NCBI RefSeq assembly: GCF_019209865.1 | Contig: NZ_JAHUTT010000011.1 | Span: forward strand, 1 to 64,000 | Direction: 5' to 3' | DNA from: Shewanella sp. NIFS-20-20 | Lineage (GTDB): Bacteria > Pseudomonadota > Gammaproteobacteria > Enterobacterales > Shewanellaceae | Length of the DNA stretch: 64,000 nt | Shown here: positions 38,619 through 48,116 of the stretch, piece by piece | Numbering within the stretch: position 1 is the stretch's first letter | Layout: each line of letters begins with the position of its first letter | Program-made: the position numbers and the translations under genes | Notes under the pieces: model-generated | Databases searched by the model: none | The model's input: the letters and a program-made list of their open reading frames with translations, nothing else | What the model was told of the DNA's origin: nothing

Positions 38619-39451
38619 TAAGCAATCCTTTGTTTAACCAGAGCTTGTTGCTGCAGTAAGCTGATCTGATCTATTTCAGTTAATAATTGTGCCGTGGTTG
38701 GCAAATTAAAATCACGCTCGAGCAGGGTTGGAAACACCCCATGAATGGCGTAACACTCTGCCAATAACTGCCAAACCGGCGCATTAATATTGGCGCCATG
38801 GGTATCGATGATCAAATCTGGGGCTTGTTGATAATGTCCCGCCACATGCAAATAGCGAATTCTATCCGTGGGCATGGCCGCTAAGAATTGATGGGCATCA
38901 TAACCATGATTGGTGGCATTAACATAAATATTATTGACATCTAATAATAAGCCGCAATCGGCTTCATTGAGGACTTCGCATACAAAGGCCTGCTCGCTCA
39001 TTTCTGCACCTGGGGCAGAATAAAAAGACACGTTTTCCAGGATCAATGGTCGCTCTAAGATATCTTGGATTAACTTTACACGTTCGGCAACATGGCTCAC
39101 TGCTTCGCTAGTAAACGGGATCGGCATTAGATCATAAAGATGCCCCTCGCCTGAGCAATAACTTAAGTGTTCTGAATAACACTCAATATTATGCTGTTCA
39201 AGGAAGTGCTTAACCGCTTTAACAAACTCAACATCCACAGGGGCGGGGCCACCGACCGATAACGATAAACCGTGGCAAAAAAAACGATGTTGTTCAGTTA
39301 ATTGACTAAACTGTTTGCCATATTTGCCACCAAGTGTCATCCAATTTTCAGGAGCAACCTCAAAGAAATCAATGGCATCAGGCACAGATTGGCAAAACTC
39401 ATTCAGCATCTCTCGCCGCAATCCTAATCCGGCACAACTGGCTTTGGGCAT
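38618..39451 (-). CDS. hvfB: HvfB/BufB multinuclear iron enzyme (DUF692)
   Basis: A 277-residue TIM-barrel enzyme of the MNIO (MbnB-like) family. Metal-binding residues are visible in order: HGLSLSVGG, YSEHLSY, the Asp/Asn of DVNNIYVN, HVAGH, DTHG and LERD. These enzymes oxidatively modify cysteines of precursor peptides; with HvfC this one should act on the EGKCG motifs of HvfA to create copper-binding groups. I chose MPKASCAGLGLRR at 39451 after GAAGGACG; the longer frame would overlap hvfA. Confidence 0.9.
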   Translation of the reverse strand: MPKASCAGLGLRREMLNEFCQSVPDAIDFFEVAPENWMTLGGKYGKQFSQLTEQHRFFCHGLSLSVGGPAPVDVEFVKAVKHFLEQHNIECYSEHLSYCSGEGHLYDLMPIPFTSEAVSHVAERVKLIQDILERPLILENVSFYSAPGAEMSEQAFVCEVLNEADCGLLLDVNNIYVNATNHGYDAHQFLAAMPTDRIRYLHVAGHYQQAPDLIIDTHGANINAPVWQLLAECYAIHGVFPTLLERDFNLPTTAQLLTEIDQISLLQQQALVKQRIA

Positions 39452-39470
39452 AACTCGTCCTTCAATGTTA

Positions 39471-39496
39471 AGCCTCCCCTTAAAACAGAGGAGGCT
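39471..39496 (-). terminator. Intercistronic hairpin between hvfA and hvfB
   Basis: AGCCTCC pairs with GGAGGCT around a 12-base loop. No long T run follows on the minus strand, so it is more likely a partial terminator or stabilising stem that sets precursor mRNA above enzyme mRNA. Confidence 0.5.
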
Positions 39497-39507
39497 ATAA
39501 TTAGCGC

Positions 39508-39960
39508 TTAGTGATTGCCACCACATTTACCTTCTTTGGCTTTTTTATCGCCGCCGCACTTGCCTTCGCCGCATTTACCTTCTTTAGCGGCTTTACCTTC
39601 ACCGCACTTGCCTTCGCCACACTTACCTTCTTTAGCGGCTTTACCTTCACCGCACTTGCCTTCACCACACTTACCTTCTGTGGCGGCTTTACCTTCACCG
39701 CACTTGCCTTCGCCGCATTTACCTTCAGTAGCGGCTTTACCTTCACCGCACTTGCCTTCGCCACACTTACCTTCTTTAGCTTTTTTATCTCCACCACATT
39801 TGCCTTCGCCACACTTGCCTTCACCGCCAACTAACTGGTAACCAGATGTCATTTGTTCAAAACCGAATAGTGCTTGCTCTTGGGCTTGAACCGACAACGC
39901 TCCGGTCATCATGACTGAACCTAAAGCGACAGCTACTGCGGTTTTTTTCACTGAACTCAT
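39508..39960 (-). CDS. hvfA: HvfA/bufferin-type RiPP precursor with 13 EGKCG motifs
   Basis: A 150-residue secreted peptide. A Sec-type signal (KKTAVAVALGSVMMTGALSV, likely cleavage after VQA at 26) precedes a short leader (about 27-46). Then come six 16-residue units, each with two EGKCG motifs, and a thirteenth motif before the end GGNH. In the HvfA family these cysteines are converted by HvfB/HvfC into copper-chelating heterocycle/thioamide groups, so the product should sequester copper in the periplasm. It heads the hvfABC operon with AGAGGG upstream. The Lys/Gly/Glu/Cys-only core is typical of the family. Confidence 0.9.
   Translation of the reverse strand: MSSVKKTAVAVALGSVMMTGALSVQAQEQALFGFEQMTSGYQLVGGEGKCGEGKCGGDKKAKEGKCGEGKCGEGKAATEGKCGEGKCGEGKAATEGKCGEGKCGEGKAAKEGKCGEGKCGEGKAAKEGKCGEGKCGGDKKAKEGKCGGNH
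39535..39822 (-). repeat. Six 48-bp tandem repeats inside hvfA
   Basis: The coding repeats correspond to residues 47-142 (6 x 16 codons). Outer units end in GDKKAK and inner units in GEGKAAT or GEGKAAK. The repeat also opens long artificial frames on both strands. Such arrays change copy number easily, which would alter the number of copper sites. Confidence 0.9.
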
Positions 39961-39988
39961 AATATTTCCCTCTTAATTGATGATTGAC

Positions 39989-40014
39989 GTTCACTAGCAT
40001 GGCTTGCTATGAAC
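39989..40014. promoter_or_regulatory. Inverted repeat in the hvfA leader
   Basis: GTTCA-TAGCA (minus strand) pairs with TGCTA-TGAAC around a 5-base centre with one bulged base, 29-54 bases upstream of the hvfA ATG. It may be an operator or a leader hairpin controlling the operon. Confidence 0.45.
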
Positions 40015-40189
40015 TTGAGCTAATAGACCCTCGGCGGTAGAAATAAATTTCGCGAATTACTCAATTGTTGCAAACTTTAACAACACCCCGCTTCAATTGT
40101 TATCGCACAGTTACAGAATAAAGCAAGACTATGCCAACGATTTGCCATGAGGTAAAATGTGCGGCTATTGAAAACAATCACAGATATTT

Positions 40190-41146
40190 ATGAAAACTCG
40201 GGTAATACTGGCGCCAATGGAAGGGGTCGTTGACGCATTAATGCGTGACATTCTTTCCAGCATCAATCCCTATGATTTAATGGTGACTGAATTTATTCGT
40301 GTCACCGATCAAATCCTACCTGACAAGGTATTTTATCGCCTCTGTCCAGAGTTACATCACCAAGGGTTTACCCCCTCTGGAACCCCGGTTAGAGTCCAAT
40401 TATTAGGTCAAGATCCCGATTATGTGGCCGCCAATGCAGTCAAAGCCGTGGAACTTGGATCCCATGGCGTGGACATCAATTTTGGTTGTCCGGCCAAAAT
40501 GGTAAACAAAAGCAATGGTGGCGCGGTGTTGCTTCAATACCCAGAGCAACTGTACGCCATCGTCAAAGCCATGCGAGATGCGGTAGCGCCAGAACAGCCC
40601 GTCACTGCCAAAATCAGGCTGGGCTTTAATGATCGTAGTCTTTATATGGAAAATGCTTTGGCCATTGCTGAAGCCGGCGCCGACGAATTGGCCGTGCATG
40701 CCCGCAGCAAGGTCGATGGTTATAAACCGCCGGCCTACTGGGAATACATTACCGACTTACGTCAAGCCCTTTCCATTCCAGTGATTGCTAACGGCGAAAT
40801 CTGGTCGGCAGACGATGCCAAGCGCTGCCAAGCGATCACGGGATGCCACAGCGTTATGATTGGCCGCGGTGCAATTTCATTGCCCAATTTGGCCGCGTGT
40901 ATCAAAAATAATGACACGCCTTTTGATTGGCAACAGACCTTAGATTTGATGCTGTCTTACTCAGAACGAGAACTCAATGGCCGCAAAAGTTGCTATTATC
41001 CCTCGCGAGTCAAGCAATGGTTTGCCTATTTAAACCGCCAATACGCCCAAGCAGATACCTTGTTTAGACAATTAAGAGTCTTTAAAGAAACTGACGCGAT
41101 TGTCACGAGTCTTCGTGCCGCCAAGGCCGAATTAGCAAACGATTAG
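40190..41146 (+). CDS. dusC: tRNA-dihydrouridine(16) synthase
   Basis: A 318-residue FMN enzyme that reduces U16 in tRNA D-loops. The start LAPMEGVVDALMRDIL (the DusC branch variant), the catalytic Cys in NFGCPAKMVNKSNGGA, and the ANGEIWS and GRGAI phosphate-binding segments are seen. The gene is divergent from hvfA and monocistronic, with a strong terminator after it. Confidence 0.95.
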   Translation: MKTRVILAPMEGVVDALMRDILSSINPYDLMVTEFIRVTDQILPDKVFYRLCPELHHQGFTPSGTPVRVQLLGQDPDYVAANAVKAVELGSHGVDINFGCPAKMVNKSNGGAVLLQYPEQLYAIVKAMRDAVAPEQPVTAKIRLGFNDRSLYMENALAIAEAGADELAVHARSKVDGYKPPAYWEYITDLRQALSIPVIANGEIWSADDAKRCQAITGCHSVMIGRGAISLPNLAACIKNNDTPFDWQQTLDLMLSYSERELNGRKSCYYPSRVKQWFAYLNRQYAQADTLFRQLRVFKETDAIVTSLRAAKAELAND

Positions 41147-41161
41147 TCAATGACTAGACCT

Positions 41162-41191
41162 AAAAAGCCCAGAAAATTTTCTGGGCTTTTT
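41162..41191. terminator. Bidirectional terminator between dusC and the first TonB receptor gene
   Basis: AAAAAGCCCAGAAAA pairs with TTTTCTGGGCTTTTT, giving T runs on both strands for the two convergent genes. Confidence 0.9.
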
Positions 41192-41205
41192 ATTACGCTA
41201 AAAGA

Positions 41206-43821
41206 TTACATCTTCAAGCTAAGTTGCAGATAGAAATAGCGGCCTAAGGTATCGTAGCTATAAGGATCGGTATTGGAATCATTGTTATATGAATAATAAG
41301 GTGGTGCCTTATCAAACAGGTTATTGATGCCACCAGAGATTTTCCAACCCTGCGGCAAGAAGTAACTGGCCGACAGATCATGATAGATCACGCTTCCAGT
41401 GGTTGGCGCATAACACTTAGATGTATCATTAACGCAAGCATAACTGTCCATGCCCGCAATGTATCTGGCTTGATAGTTAGCCGTCCACTCGTCCGCTTGA
41501 ACCCCTAAGTTAACATTGCTCTTGTATTTAGCGAAACCACCGCTGCCAGAAGTAATTAATCCAGCATAATCAATGGCTTCACCCAAGATTACCGACTCAT
41601 TTTCTAATAGAATTGTCGTGTCGACGCCAGTGCGCCAATCAAGACCCAAGGCTTCAAACGTGTAGGCTAAGTTAATATCAACCCCTGAGGTATTTTCCGC
41701 GCCTATGTTTTGCAGTTGGTTGTTGAAAATGATCCGGTTGCCAGGGCCCATTTTAATCGCGGCTGACTGACATAATGCGGTGCTGCTATTGTATGGATTA
41801 CCTTGAGCATCCATACACTGATTAACAATATATTGTGAATCAACTAAAGCAATCGAGTTAGTCACCTCAATATTGTAGTAGTCGGCCGTCATCGAAAAAC
41901 CGTCAAACCAAGCGGGTGAATAGACAAAACCGGCAGTAAGAATATCGGCTTGCTCAGGTGTCAGGTTAACGTTACCACCGCGGGTCACCTCCGCTTGATC
42001 TTGGCCTACGGGATGCTCTACATCATCAAATGAGGGCGATTCGCCACCATAGAGTTCATCAACAGACGGCGCTCTAAAGGCCGTTGAGGCCACACCACGT
42101 AACATCAAATCATCCACAAGGCGCCAGGTTAAGCCTAATTTCCAGGTACTGTCTGAGCCAAAGGTACTGTAATCAAATACCCGAACGGCAGCACTCAAAT
42201 CCACTTGCTGTGCCAAGGGTAAGTCACTGAGCAGTGGGATGGCTAATTCAAGGTATGCTTCATTAACATCATACTCCCCACCTGTGGGTTCAACCTTGGG
42301 ATCATTGGCTAACCCTTGCGAGGTTAACGAGTCAGGGATAAACCAAGCTTTTTCTTGGCGATGTTCAAGCCCCGCGGCGAAACCTAAATAACCGGCCGGT
42401 AGCTCCATGATTTCACCGGCAATATTGGCGGAGAGAATGAACATCTCACTGCCACCTGAATTTAACTCAGTATAAATGTCCCCATCTAAGCTCTCTTTGC
42501 TCCAAGCGTTTTGATCTAAGGGATTAAAGCTACCGTTATCAATTCTTTCGTTAATACTGCCCATATTAAGCAGGTTCGCTAAACGATCGACTGAGTCGTT
42601 ACGACCGAAGTTCACTGAGGCATCCCAGTTCCAGCCATTATCAAGATAACCATCAACGCCTAGCACGACCCTTGCAGTATCGACCACTTGACTAAATTCA
42701 CGGTTGCCAATATCTGACATACGGCGACCATAATCCAGTTCATCACCGTATTGGTATCCGTGAGCCAGTAAGCTATCACCCATGGCTTCAGTATATGTGA
42801 AGGTATTCGTCCAAATGGGCTGCGGCGCCATTTGCTGTGATGACCAACGTTTGGTAAACATGGCTTCAGCAAATAAGCGCGAATCAGCCGTGAGCTCGTA
42901 GTTAGCCAATGCCGTCAGATTCAAGCGTTGCATCGGCGTATATAAGTAACTGGTGGTTGAATAATTGTATTTATCATCATCACCAAACTTGTGCCAACTG
43001 CCATCTGCCGCCCCTTGTAACTGATCGCGGCCTTTCGGTCCCCAAATATGCCCGCCGGGAGTATAGCTGCTACCACCACAATACAGTTCTTTGCCCCCAA
43101 TAGCGGCATCTCGCTCGGCGATCGGACATTCAGAGAAGTCACGGTCAGCCATCGAAGCGCTGCCACGATCCATATACTGCATGCCCATCACAACATTACC
43201 GCGGTCAAAATTAGCCCCTAAGGTAATATCAACACTCAATTCTTTTGCGTCGCCCTGACCTGATATCCCGTTTTGCAGGTTGATGTCGAACCCTTCAAAA
43301 TCATCGACCAAAATAATGTTGACCACACCGGCTACGGCATCTGAACCGTAAACTGCCGACGCGCCATCTTTGAGCACTTCAACGCGTTTAATCATAGACA
43401 CGGGAATGGTATTCAAATCAACAGTGGACGCGGCGCCGGTGCCCGAGTTGACCATCCTACGACTATTTACCAGCACTAAAGTACGCTGTGAGCCCAAACC
43501 GCGCAGGTTAATAGAGGCATTGCCTTGAGAGCCATTGTTAATCCCTGGGTTGGTCATCGCACCGCCAGTGGCCGTCATTTTTTGCAACACTTCATCAATC
43601 GAGGTAGCTCCGCTGGCCTTAATGGCACTGGCATCAATGGTTGTTACTGGGCTAGCCGTTTCCATATCGGCTCGTTGAATACGCGAACCGGTAACTTCAA
43701 TGCGCTCTACATTTTCTGATGTTGTTTGTGCGTAACTTACATTACTAAAAATGGTACTTGTTGATACGACTAATAATAACGAGCGACGAACCGCTTTTGC
43801 CGTTAAATTCATTGCTACCAT
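41206..43821 (-). CDS. TonB-dependent outer-membrane receptor
   Basis: An 871-residue receptor: signal peptide ending ...SYAQ, a TonB-box-like ERIEVTGSRI, a plug domain (VTTIDASAIKASGATSIDEVL, LRGLGSQRTLVLVNSRRM, SMIKRVEVLKDGASAVYGSDAVAGVVNIIL) and a beta-barrel ending in FYLQLSLKM. GGAGG lies five bases before the ATG at 43821. The ligand is unknown; this group in marine bacteria often takes up peptides, sugars or siderophores. It resembles the next receptor, so the pair looks like an old duplication. Confidence 0.9.
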   Translation of the reverse strand: MVAMNLTAKAVRRSLLLVVSTSTIFSNVSYAQTTSENVERIEVTGSRIQRADMETASPVTTIDASAIKASGATSIDEVLQKMTATGGAMTNPGINNGSQGNASINLRGLGSQRTLVLVNSRRMVNSGTGAASTVDLNTIPVSMIKRVEVLKDGASAVYGSDAVAGVVNIILVDDFEGFDINLQNGISGQGDAKELSVDITLGANFDRGNVVMGMQYMDRGSASMADRDFSECPIAERDAAIGGKELYCGGSSYTPGGHIWGPKGRDQLQGAADGSWHKFGDDDKYNYSTTSYLYTPMQRLNLTALANYELTADSRLFAEAMFTKRWSSQQMAPQPIWTNTFTYTEAMGDSLLAHGYQYGDELDYGRRMSDIGNREFSQVVDTARVVLGVDGYLDNGWNWDASVNFGRNDSVDRLANLLNMGSINERIDNGSFNPLDQNAWSKESLDGDIYTELNSGGSEMFILSANIAGEIMELPAGYLGFAAGLEHRQEKAWFIPDSLTSQGLANDPKVEPTGGEYDVNEAYLELAIPLLSDLPLAQQVDLSAAVRVFDYSTFGSDSTWKLGLTWRLVDDLMLRGVASTAFRAPSVDELYGGESPSFDDVEHPVGQDQAEVTRGGNVNLTPEQADILTAGFVYSPAWFDGFSMTADYYNIEVTNSIALVDSQYIVNQCMDAQGNPYNSSTALCQSAAIKMGPGNRIIFNNQLQNIGAENTSGVDINLAYTFEALGLDWRTGVDTTILLENESVILGEAIDYAGLITSGSGGFAKYKSNVNLGVQADEWTANYQARYIAGMDSYACVNDTSKCYAPTTGSVIYHDLSASYFLPQGWKISGGINNLFDKAPPYYSYNNDSNTDPYSYDTLGRYFYLQLSLKM

Positions 43822-44173
43822 GCTTGCCTCCAAAATTTGACTAGGGTTAGTCAAATACAACTTTGTCTTTATATTTATGTAATCGTATATCGCACGATTG
43901 CAATGATGATGTTAAATAAAGGCTGGGGAGTCAATGATATTTTGTGATATTTATCACGATTTATTCGATTTCGTGATGATAATTAACAATGTTAGGGATT
44001 GAAATATTAAATTCCACTTTAAACAATTACTTAGGTTTTTATTGATCACCATGCCCAAATAACAATATTCACACAAAATCAACACCCGAGTGTAATTGTA
44101 TCAAGCATTAAAATGGTGATGGTTAAATAACGCACAACTCAAATTCAGTTAAAAAGCAAAAATAAATAAAAAT
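43822..44173. other. Intergenic region between the two TonB receptor genes
   Basis: About 350 bases of A/T-rich sequence with no gene. The only distinct element is the inverted repeat at 43836-43855 close to the first receptor's start. Confidence 0.5.
43836..43855. promoter_or_regulatory. Perfect inverted repeat upstream of the first TonB receptor
   Basis: TTTGACTA and TAGTCAAA face each other across GGGT, 15-34 bases upstream of the ATG and directly before the ribosome-binding site. It suits a repressor site or a leader hairpin. No equivalent precedes the second receptor gene. Confidence 0.5.
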
Positions 44174-44202
44174 AAAAAAGCCAGCGTGATGCTGGCTTTT
44201 TT
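44174..44202 (-). terminator. Terminator of the second TonB receptor gene
   Basis: AAAAAAGCCAGC/GCTGGCTTTTTT around GTGAT, 20 bases past the stop; minus-strand T run present. Confidence 0.9.
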
Positions 44203-44222
44203 ATTTTTCATTCTAATAAGAT

Positions 44223-46892
44223 TTAGAACTTCTGATTGTAGCGCAAATAATATTCACGACCAATCGGATCATACAAGCTCGTACTATAGAATGGGAAACC
44301 TAACTCATAATTAAATGGTGGCTCTTCATCTAACAAGTTACGAATACCAAAATTGATCTTGCCATTCCATGGCAAGTAATAGCCAACTTGGGTATCTACG
44401 ATCCACTGGCCATCAGTGGTGCCATAGTCCGCATCTTCTTGTTCAGCTGTGTAACGAGCGAATAATGATGCTTCCCACTCATTATGAGTCCAGGTCGAAC
44501 TCAAGTTGATACGGAATTGCGGCTGATCAGTTTCACCCACGATATCTTCCATCGGTGAATTTGGACCATCTTTGGCTTCCCAACTCAACACATAGTTGGT
44601 TTCGGCGCCGAAGTTAAAGTCACCCACTTGTGTCGCTAATAAATAGCGCAGGTTAAAATCAATCCCGCGAGTCTTCAACTCACCTAAATTTAGCTTTTGT
44701 AACAGTAGGCGCTCAACTTCGCCATTAGCATCACGGAATAGCATCTCAGACACATCAAAGCCATCACGTTCTAAGTTAAACACATCTTGTGATGATAAAG
44801 TGCTGATAACATTGTCAATTTGAATATCGTAGTAGGATAATTCAAAATCTAATTCATCAGTAATATTCCACACCATCCCCATCGATAGCGACGTTGATTC
44901 TTCTGGCTCTAACTCCTCATTACCTTGGTAGAAAGCTTTATACTGTTCTCTCGCACAGTCAGTTGGCGATGGGCATGATGCCCAATCAGATGCCCACAAG
45001 AAGGTTTCCGATTGACCCGTATATAAGTCGTCAAAGGTAGGGGCTCTAAAGCCTGTACCGTAGGATGCACGCAGCAACAAGGAATCGAATGGACGATAGC
45101 TGATGCCAGCCTTTGGATTAAAGGTATTGCCAAAATCGCTATAATCATCGAAACGAGCCGACAGCTCTACATCTAAATTGTCTAACACCGGAATAATGGT
45201 TTCGGCTGATATTGACCAGACTTCACGACTTTTACCGGTAATAATGTCACCACCTGAGCTACCGACGATATTGCCTTGGTTTGATGCCAAGTCATAAATC
45301 TTCTCATATTCAGTGCGGTTCCACTCAAACCCAATTGCCAATGGGATGGTGCCATTGGGTATATCAAATAAATCGATGCTAAAGCCACCATCGACACCGT
45401 AGGTCTGGACTCGACCATTAAACAATGCCGTATGACCTGCCGCTTGAATTGCGGCCTCATTGCTGCCGTCAACATAACCGCTGCCTGCCGCAAAATAGTC
45501 AAGCTTACCGCCATCGAGCAACTCTTGGATCACTGTGGCATTTGCCGCACCCGACTGCACTGAACTCACATCAGAGCGGATCCATTGCGCGCCAACACCC
45601 CAGGTCATGCCACCGAGTAAATCGGCATAGCCATCTAAAGCCGTTAAGAAGTTAATATCTGAATCTTGAACTTTGGTAATACGTGGGCCTAATGGCGTCG
45701 TACGCATTTTTAAGTCGATATCAACATAGTTGCCCGCGGCGACTTGATCCTTTAACCATTGGCTACCGTATTTGTCGATAGTGGCCATATAGATATCTGA
45801 GTTCGCATCAGTGTGTTTAAGGGTTGGGCTATTACTGTTTGGTGCACCGGCATACTGACCTTCGGTCCATACACGGGTCATCATCAAACGGTTAGTCCAA
45901 TTGATATCGTCGGTAATGGCATGATCTACCTTAACGAAGGTAGAAAAACGCTCTTGGGCCGCCATGGTGGCAGAGTCAGCAGCAGCATTATAGCCGCACA
46001 CAGTGTTACCTTTGCTGTCGGTGATCAATTGAGAATTTTCTGATCCATCACAGCGGGCATCAGCGAAAGAAACGGTTTCATACTGCGGCGTGCCATCAGC
46101 GCCAAGGACAGGCTTGCCATCCTTATCTAGTTTTGGCTTACTTTTATCAACATATGAGCCGGTACCTGGCCAACCATAGGAACTGAGCATTTCACTGCTG
46201 AAATCACGATCACTATCGTACAGCGGTGAACGATTAAAATACTCAACCGAAGCAACAATATTGGTGCTATCAGTGACGGCGCCAAAGGTCATGCGCACGC
46301 TGGTATTTTCTGCGCCGCCATGTTGCGTGATCCCCTGTTCAGCATCAATCTCAACGCCTTCATATTCTTTTTTGGTGATGATGTTAATTACGCCAGCAAC
46401 CGCATCCGAGCCATACACTGCCGAGGCACCATCGCGCAGCACTTCAATGCGCTCGACCGCCGCCATAGGAACAACGTTAAGGTTTTGGGTACCGCCACCA
46501 AAAGCGACTGATGAGCCCATACGACGACCGTCAATTAGGATCAAAGTACGTTGAGGGCCAAGGCCGCGCATACTAACTGTTGATTGTGAAGATTGGCCGG
46601 CACCAAATCCTGATGCATCACGGAAAGAGCCAAAGCTGTTTTGCGATAGATTGCGTACAAAATCAGAGACAGTCGCGACCCCAGAGGCATCGATTTCAGC
46701 TTTGCTGATCACTGTCACTGGTGATGAAGTTTCCATATCGGTACGTTGAATACGTGACCCCGTCACTTCTATACGTTCGACATTGGCACCTACTTGCTCA
46801 GTTTCAGCATGGGCAATGGTTGCCGCAGATGAAGAAACTAAAGCAAACAAACTAAGACGTACAGCCTTAGATACAGCAGTTTGCGTTGACAT
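44223..46892 (-). CDS. TonB-dependent outer-membrane receptor
   Basis: An 889-residue receptor with a signal peptide ending AHAE, the same VERIEVTGSRIQR start to the mature protein as its neighbour, a full plug (LRGLGPQRTLILIDGRRM, RIEVLRDGASAVYGSDAVAG) and a barrel ending REYYLRYNQKF. Ligand unknown. AAGGGAAAG lies before the ATG. The pair is separated by a terminator, so each receptor is transcribed on its own. Confidence 0.9.
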   Translation of the reverse strand: MSTQTAVSKAVRLSLFALVSSSAATIAHAETEQVGANVERIEVTGSRIQRTDMETSSPVTVISKAEIDASGVATVSDFVRNLSQNSFGSFRDASGFGAGQSSQSTVSMRGLGPQRTLILIDGRRMGSSVAFGGGTQNLNVVPMAAVERIEVLRDGASAVYGSDAVAGVINIITKKEYEGVEIDAEQGITQHGGAENTSVRMTFGAVTDSTNIVASVEYFNRSPLYDSDRDFSSEMLSSYGWPGTGSYVDKSKPKLDKDGKPVLGADGTPQYETVSFADARCDGSENSQLITDSKGNTVCGYNAAADSATMAAQERFSTFVKVDHAITDDINWTNRLMMTRVWTEGQYAGAPNSNSPTLKHTDANSDIYMATIDKYGSQWLKDQVAAGNYVDIDLKMRTTPLGPRITKVQDSDINFLTALDGYADLLGGMTWGVGAQWIRSDVSSVQSGAANATVIQELLDGGKLDYFAAGSGYVDGSNEAAIQAAGHTALFNGRVQTYGVDGGFSIDLFDIPNGTIPLAIGFEWNRTEYEKIYDLASNQGNIVGSSGGDIITGKSREVWSISAETIIPVLDNLDVELSARFDDYSDFGNTFNPKAGISYRPFDSLLLRASYGTGFRAPTFDDLYTGQSETFLWASDWASCPSPTDCAREQYKAFYQGNEELEPEESTSLSMGMVWNITDELDFELSYYDIQIDNVISTLSSQDVFNLERDGFDVSEMLFRDANGEVERLLLQKLNLGELKTRGIDFNLRYLLATQVGDFNFGAETNYVLSWEAKDGPNSPMEDIVGETDQPQFRINLSSTWTHNEWEASLFARYTAEQEDADYGTTDGQWIVDTQVGYYLPWNGKINFGIRNLLDEEPPFNYELGFPFYSTSLYDPIGREYYLRYNQKF

Positions 46893-48072
46893 AATATTCT
46901 TTCCCTTTATTTCGATAACAGGAAGCTATACCGAAACTTATTATTTTAATAACCAGACCTTCCGTAATAGATACTTATCAATAACAAGCCTAAGATCAAC
47001 ATTAAATTTTGTTACATACAATCGGTGTTAATTGATTTTTTGTTGCGACAAGCGCGTAATTTATATCGCCAAATAACCAGATACAACAGCGAAGACAGTC
47101 AGCAAGGGAACTTTAGCGATATTTAATTAACACAAATTAATTACAATTAACATTTTTCGCAAGCCAACCCCAGTTAACCTTATTGATAAATTTGTGACTT
47201 AGCTCTCAATGAAATAGAGGGATTACTCATCGCAATTGGCGTTAATTAGCAAAGTTAAGCTGCTAAATACTTAGGTTGAACATGAAATTCTTTCAAGATA
47301 GCCATTTACGACAACCTTCAGAACAGTGAGTATCGGTGTTGAAACAGAAAACGCCACAGGCACCATCAGGCCTTGTATTTGATGACATCAACATTTAGCA
47401 ACATTTGGATAACGCTGAATGTTTTACAAAAAACTGCCCAAATTTATCGACATTTTTGCAGATTAATCATTACTAACTATGTTCTAGCGTTAAATAATAA
47501 GATAAAGCACTATCCTCATCGCCACAGCTCGTTTTCATTGACAACTAGCTGGCCAAAAATCGCCATATGGCCAGATAGTAGCCATGTGACATAAAATATA
47601 TTTTACCGATTATGGGTGTCCCCTTACATCGGGTTATATATAAGTCATCTCAAACGCGATGAACAATTTACCCAATCATGTTAACGCCGCGACTCTAGCT
47701 AATATAGGGACATTCCTCAACTATGAGCTCTCATAATTAACTAAGGTAGTATTAATCATTGCCGGCAAGATAATAAATGACCGTGACTAGTTTATTTAAC
47801 ATCTGAGCAATGGCGTGTTGCGTCCGCTAATCAAACATCATAACTAAAATCGAAAAGCCGCCGCAGCAATTAACTGCGTAGTAAGATGATGGGATGAGGG
47901 TTCGGTGGCGCAGAAATACGCGCTGGCATTGCACTATGCCCAGAGTGATGCGTTAGTGTTTTGACAGGCACAAATAATAGCTGCCATGAGCAAAGAGAGA
48001 GGAAGGAGCCGTTACCCCGCAGGCAGTGACGCAACCATTGGCTATGCCAACGCAGGCTCACTGTTAAGCCAC
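46893..48072. other. 1.2 kb region without a recognisable gene
   Basis: The left 700 bases are A/T-rich and include the likely promoter region of the second TonB receptor. The frames at 47373-47594 (plus) and 47870-48061 (minus) lack ribosome-binding sites and recognisable protein patterns. A short hairpin CGCAG/CTGCG occurs at 47862-47878. I cannot show any functional element here. Confidence 0.4.
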
Positions 48073-48100
48073 AAAAAAAGGAGCCAGTAGGCTCCTTTTT
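48073..48100 (-). terminator. Terminator of ndk
   Basis: AAGGAGCC/GGCTCCTT stem with AGTA loop, then seven T's on the minus strand, 17 bases past the ndk stop. Confidence 0.9.
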
Positions 48101-48116
48101 ACGATATCAATAGCGA

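Noticed and set aside
39535-39822. Regular repeats as a possible CRISPR array
   Set aside because: Units are contiguous, coding and without unique spacers.
39501-39841. Long frames on both strands across the hvfA repeat
   Set aside because: They are shadows created by the 48-bp periodicity; they lack signal peptides, ribosome-binding sites and family patterns.
47373-47594. 73-codon plus-strand frame
   Set aside because: No ribosome-binding site, odd composition and no family pattern.
47870-48061. 63-codon minus-strand frame near ndk
   Set aside because: Briefly considered as a small periplasmic metal protein, but no convincing motif or ribosome-binding site.
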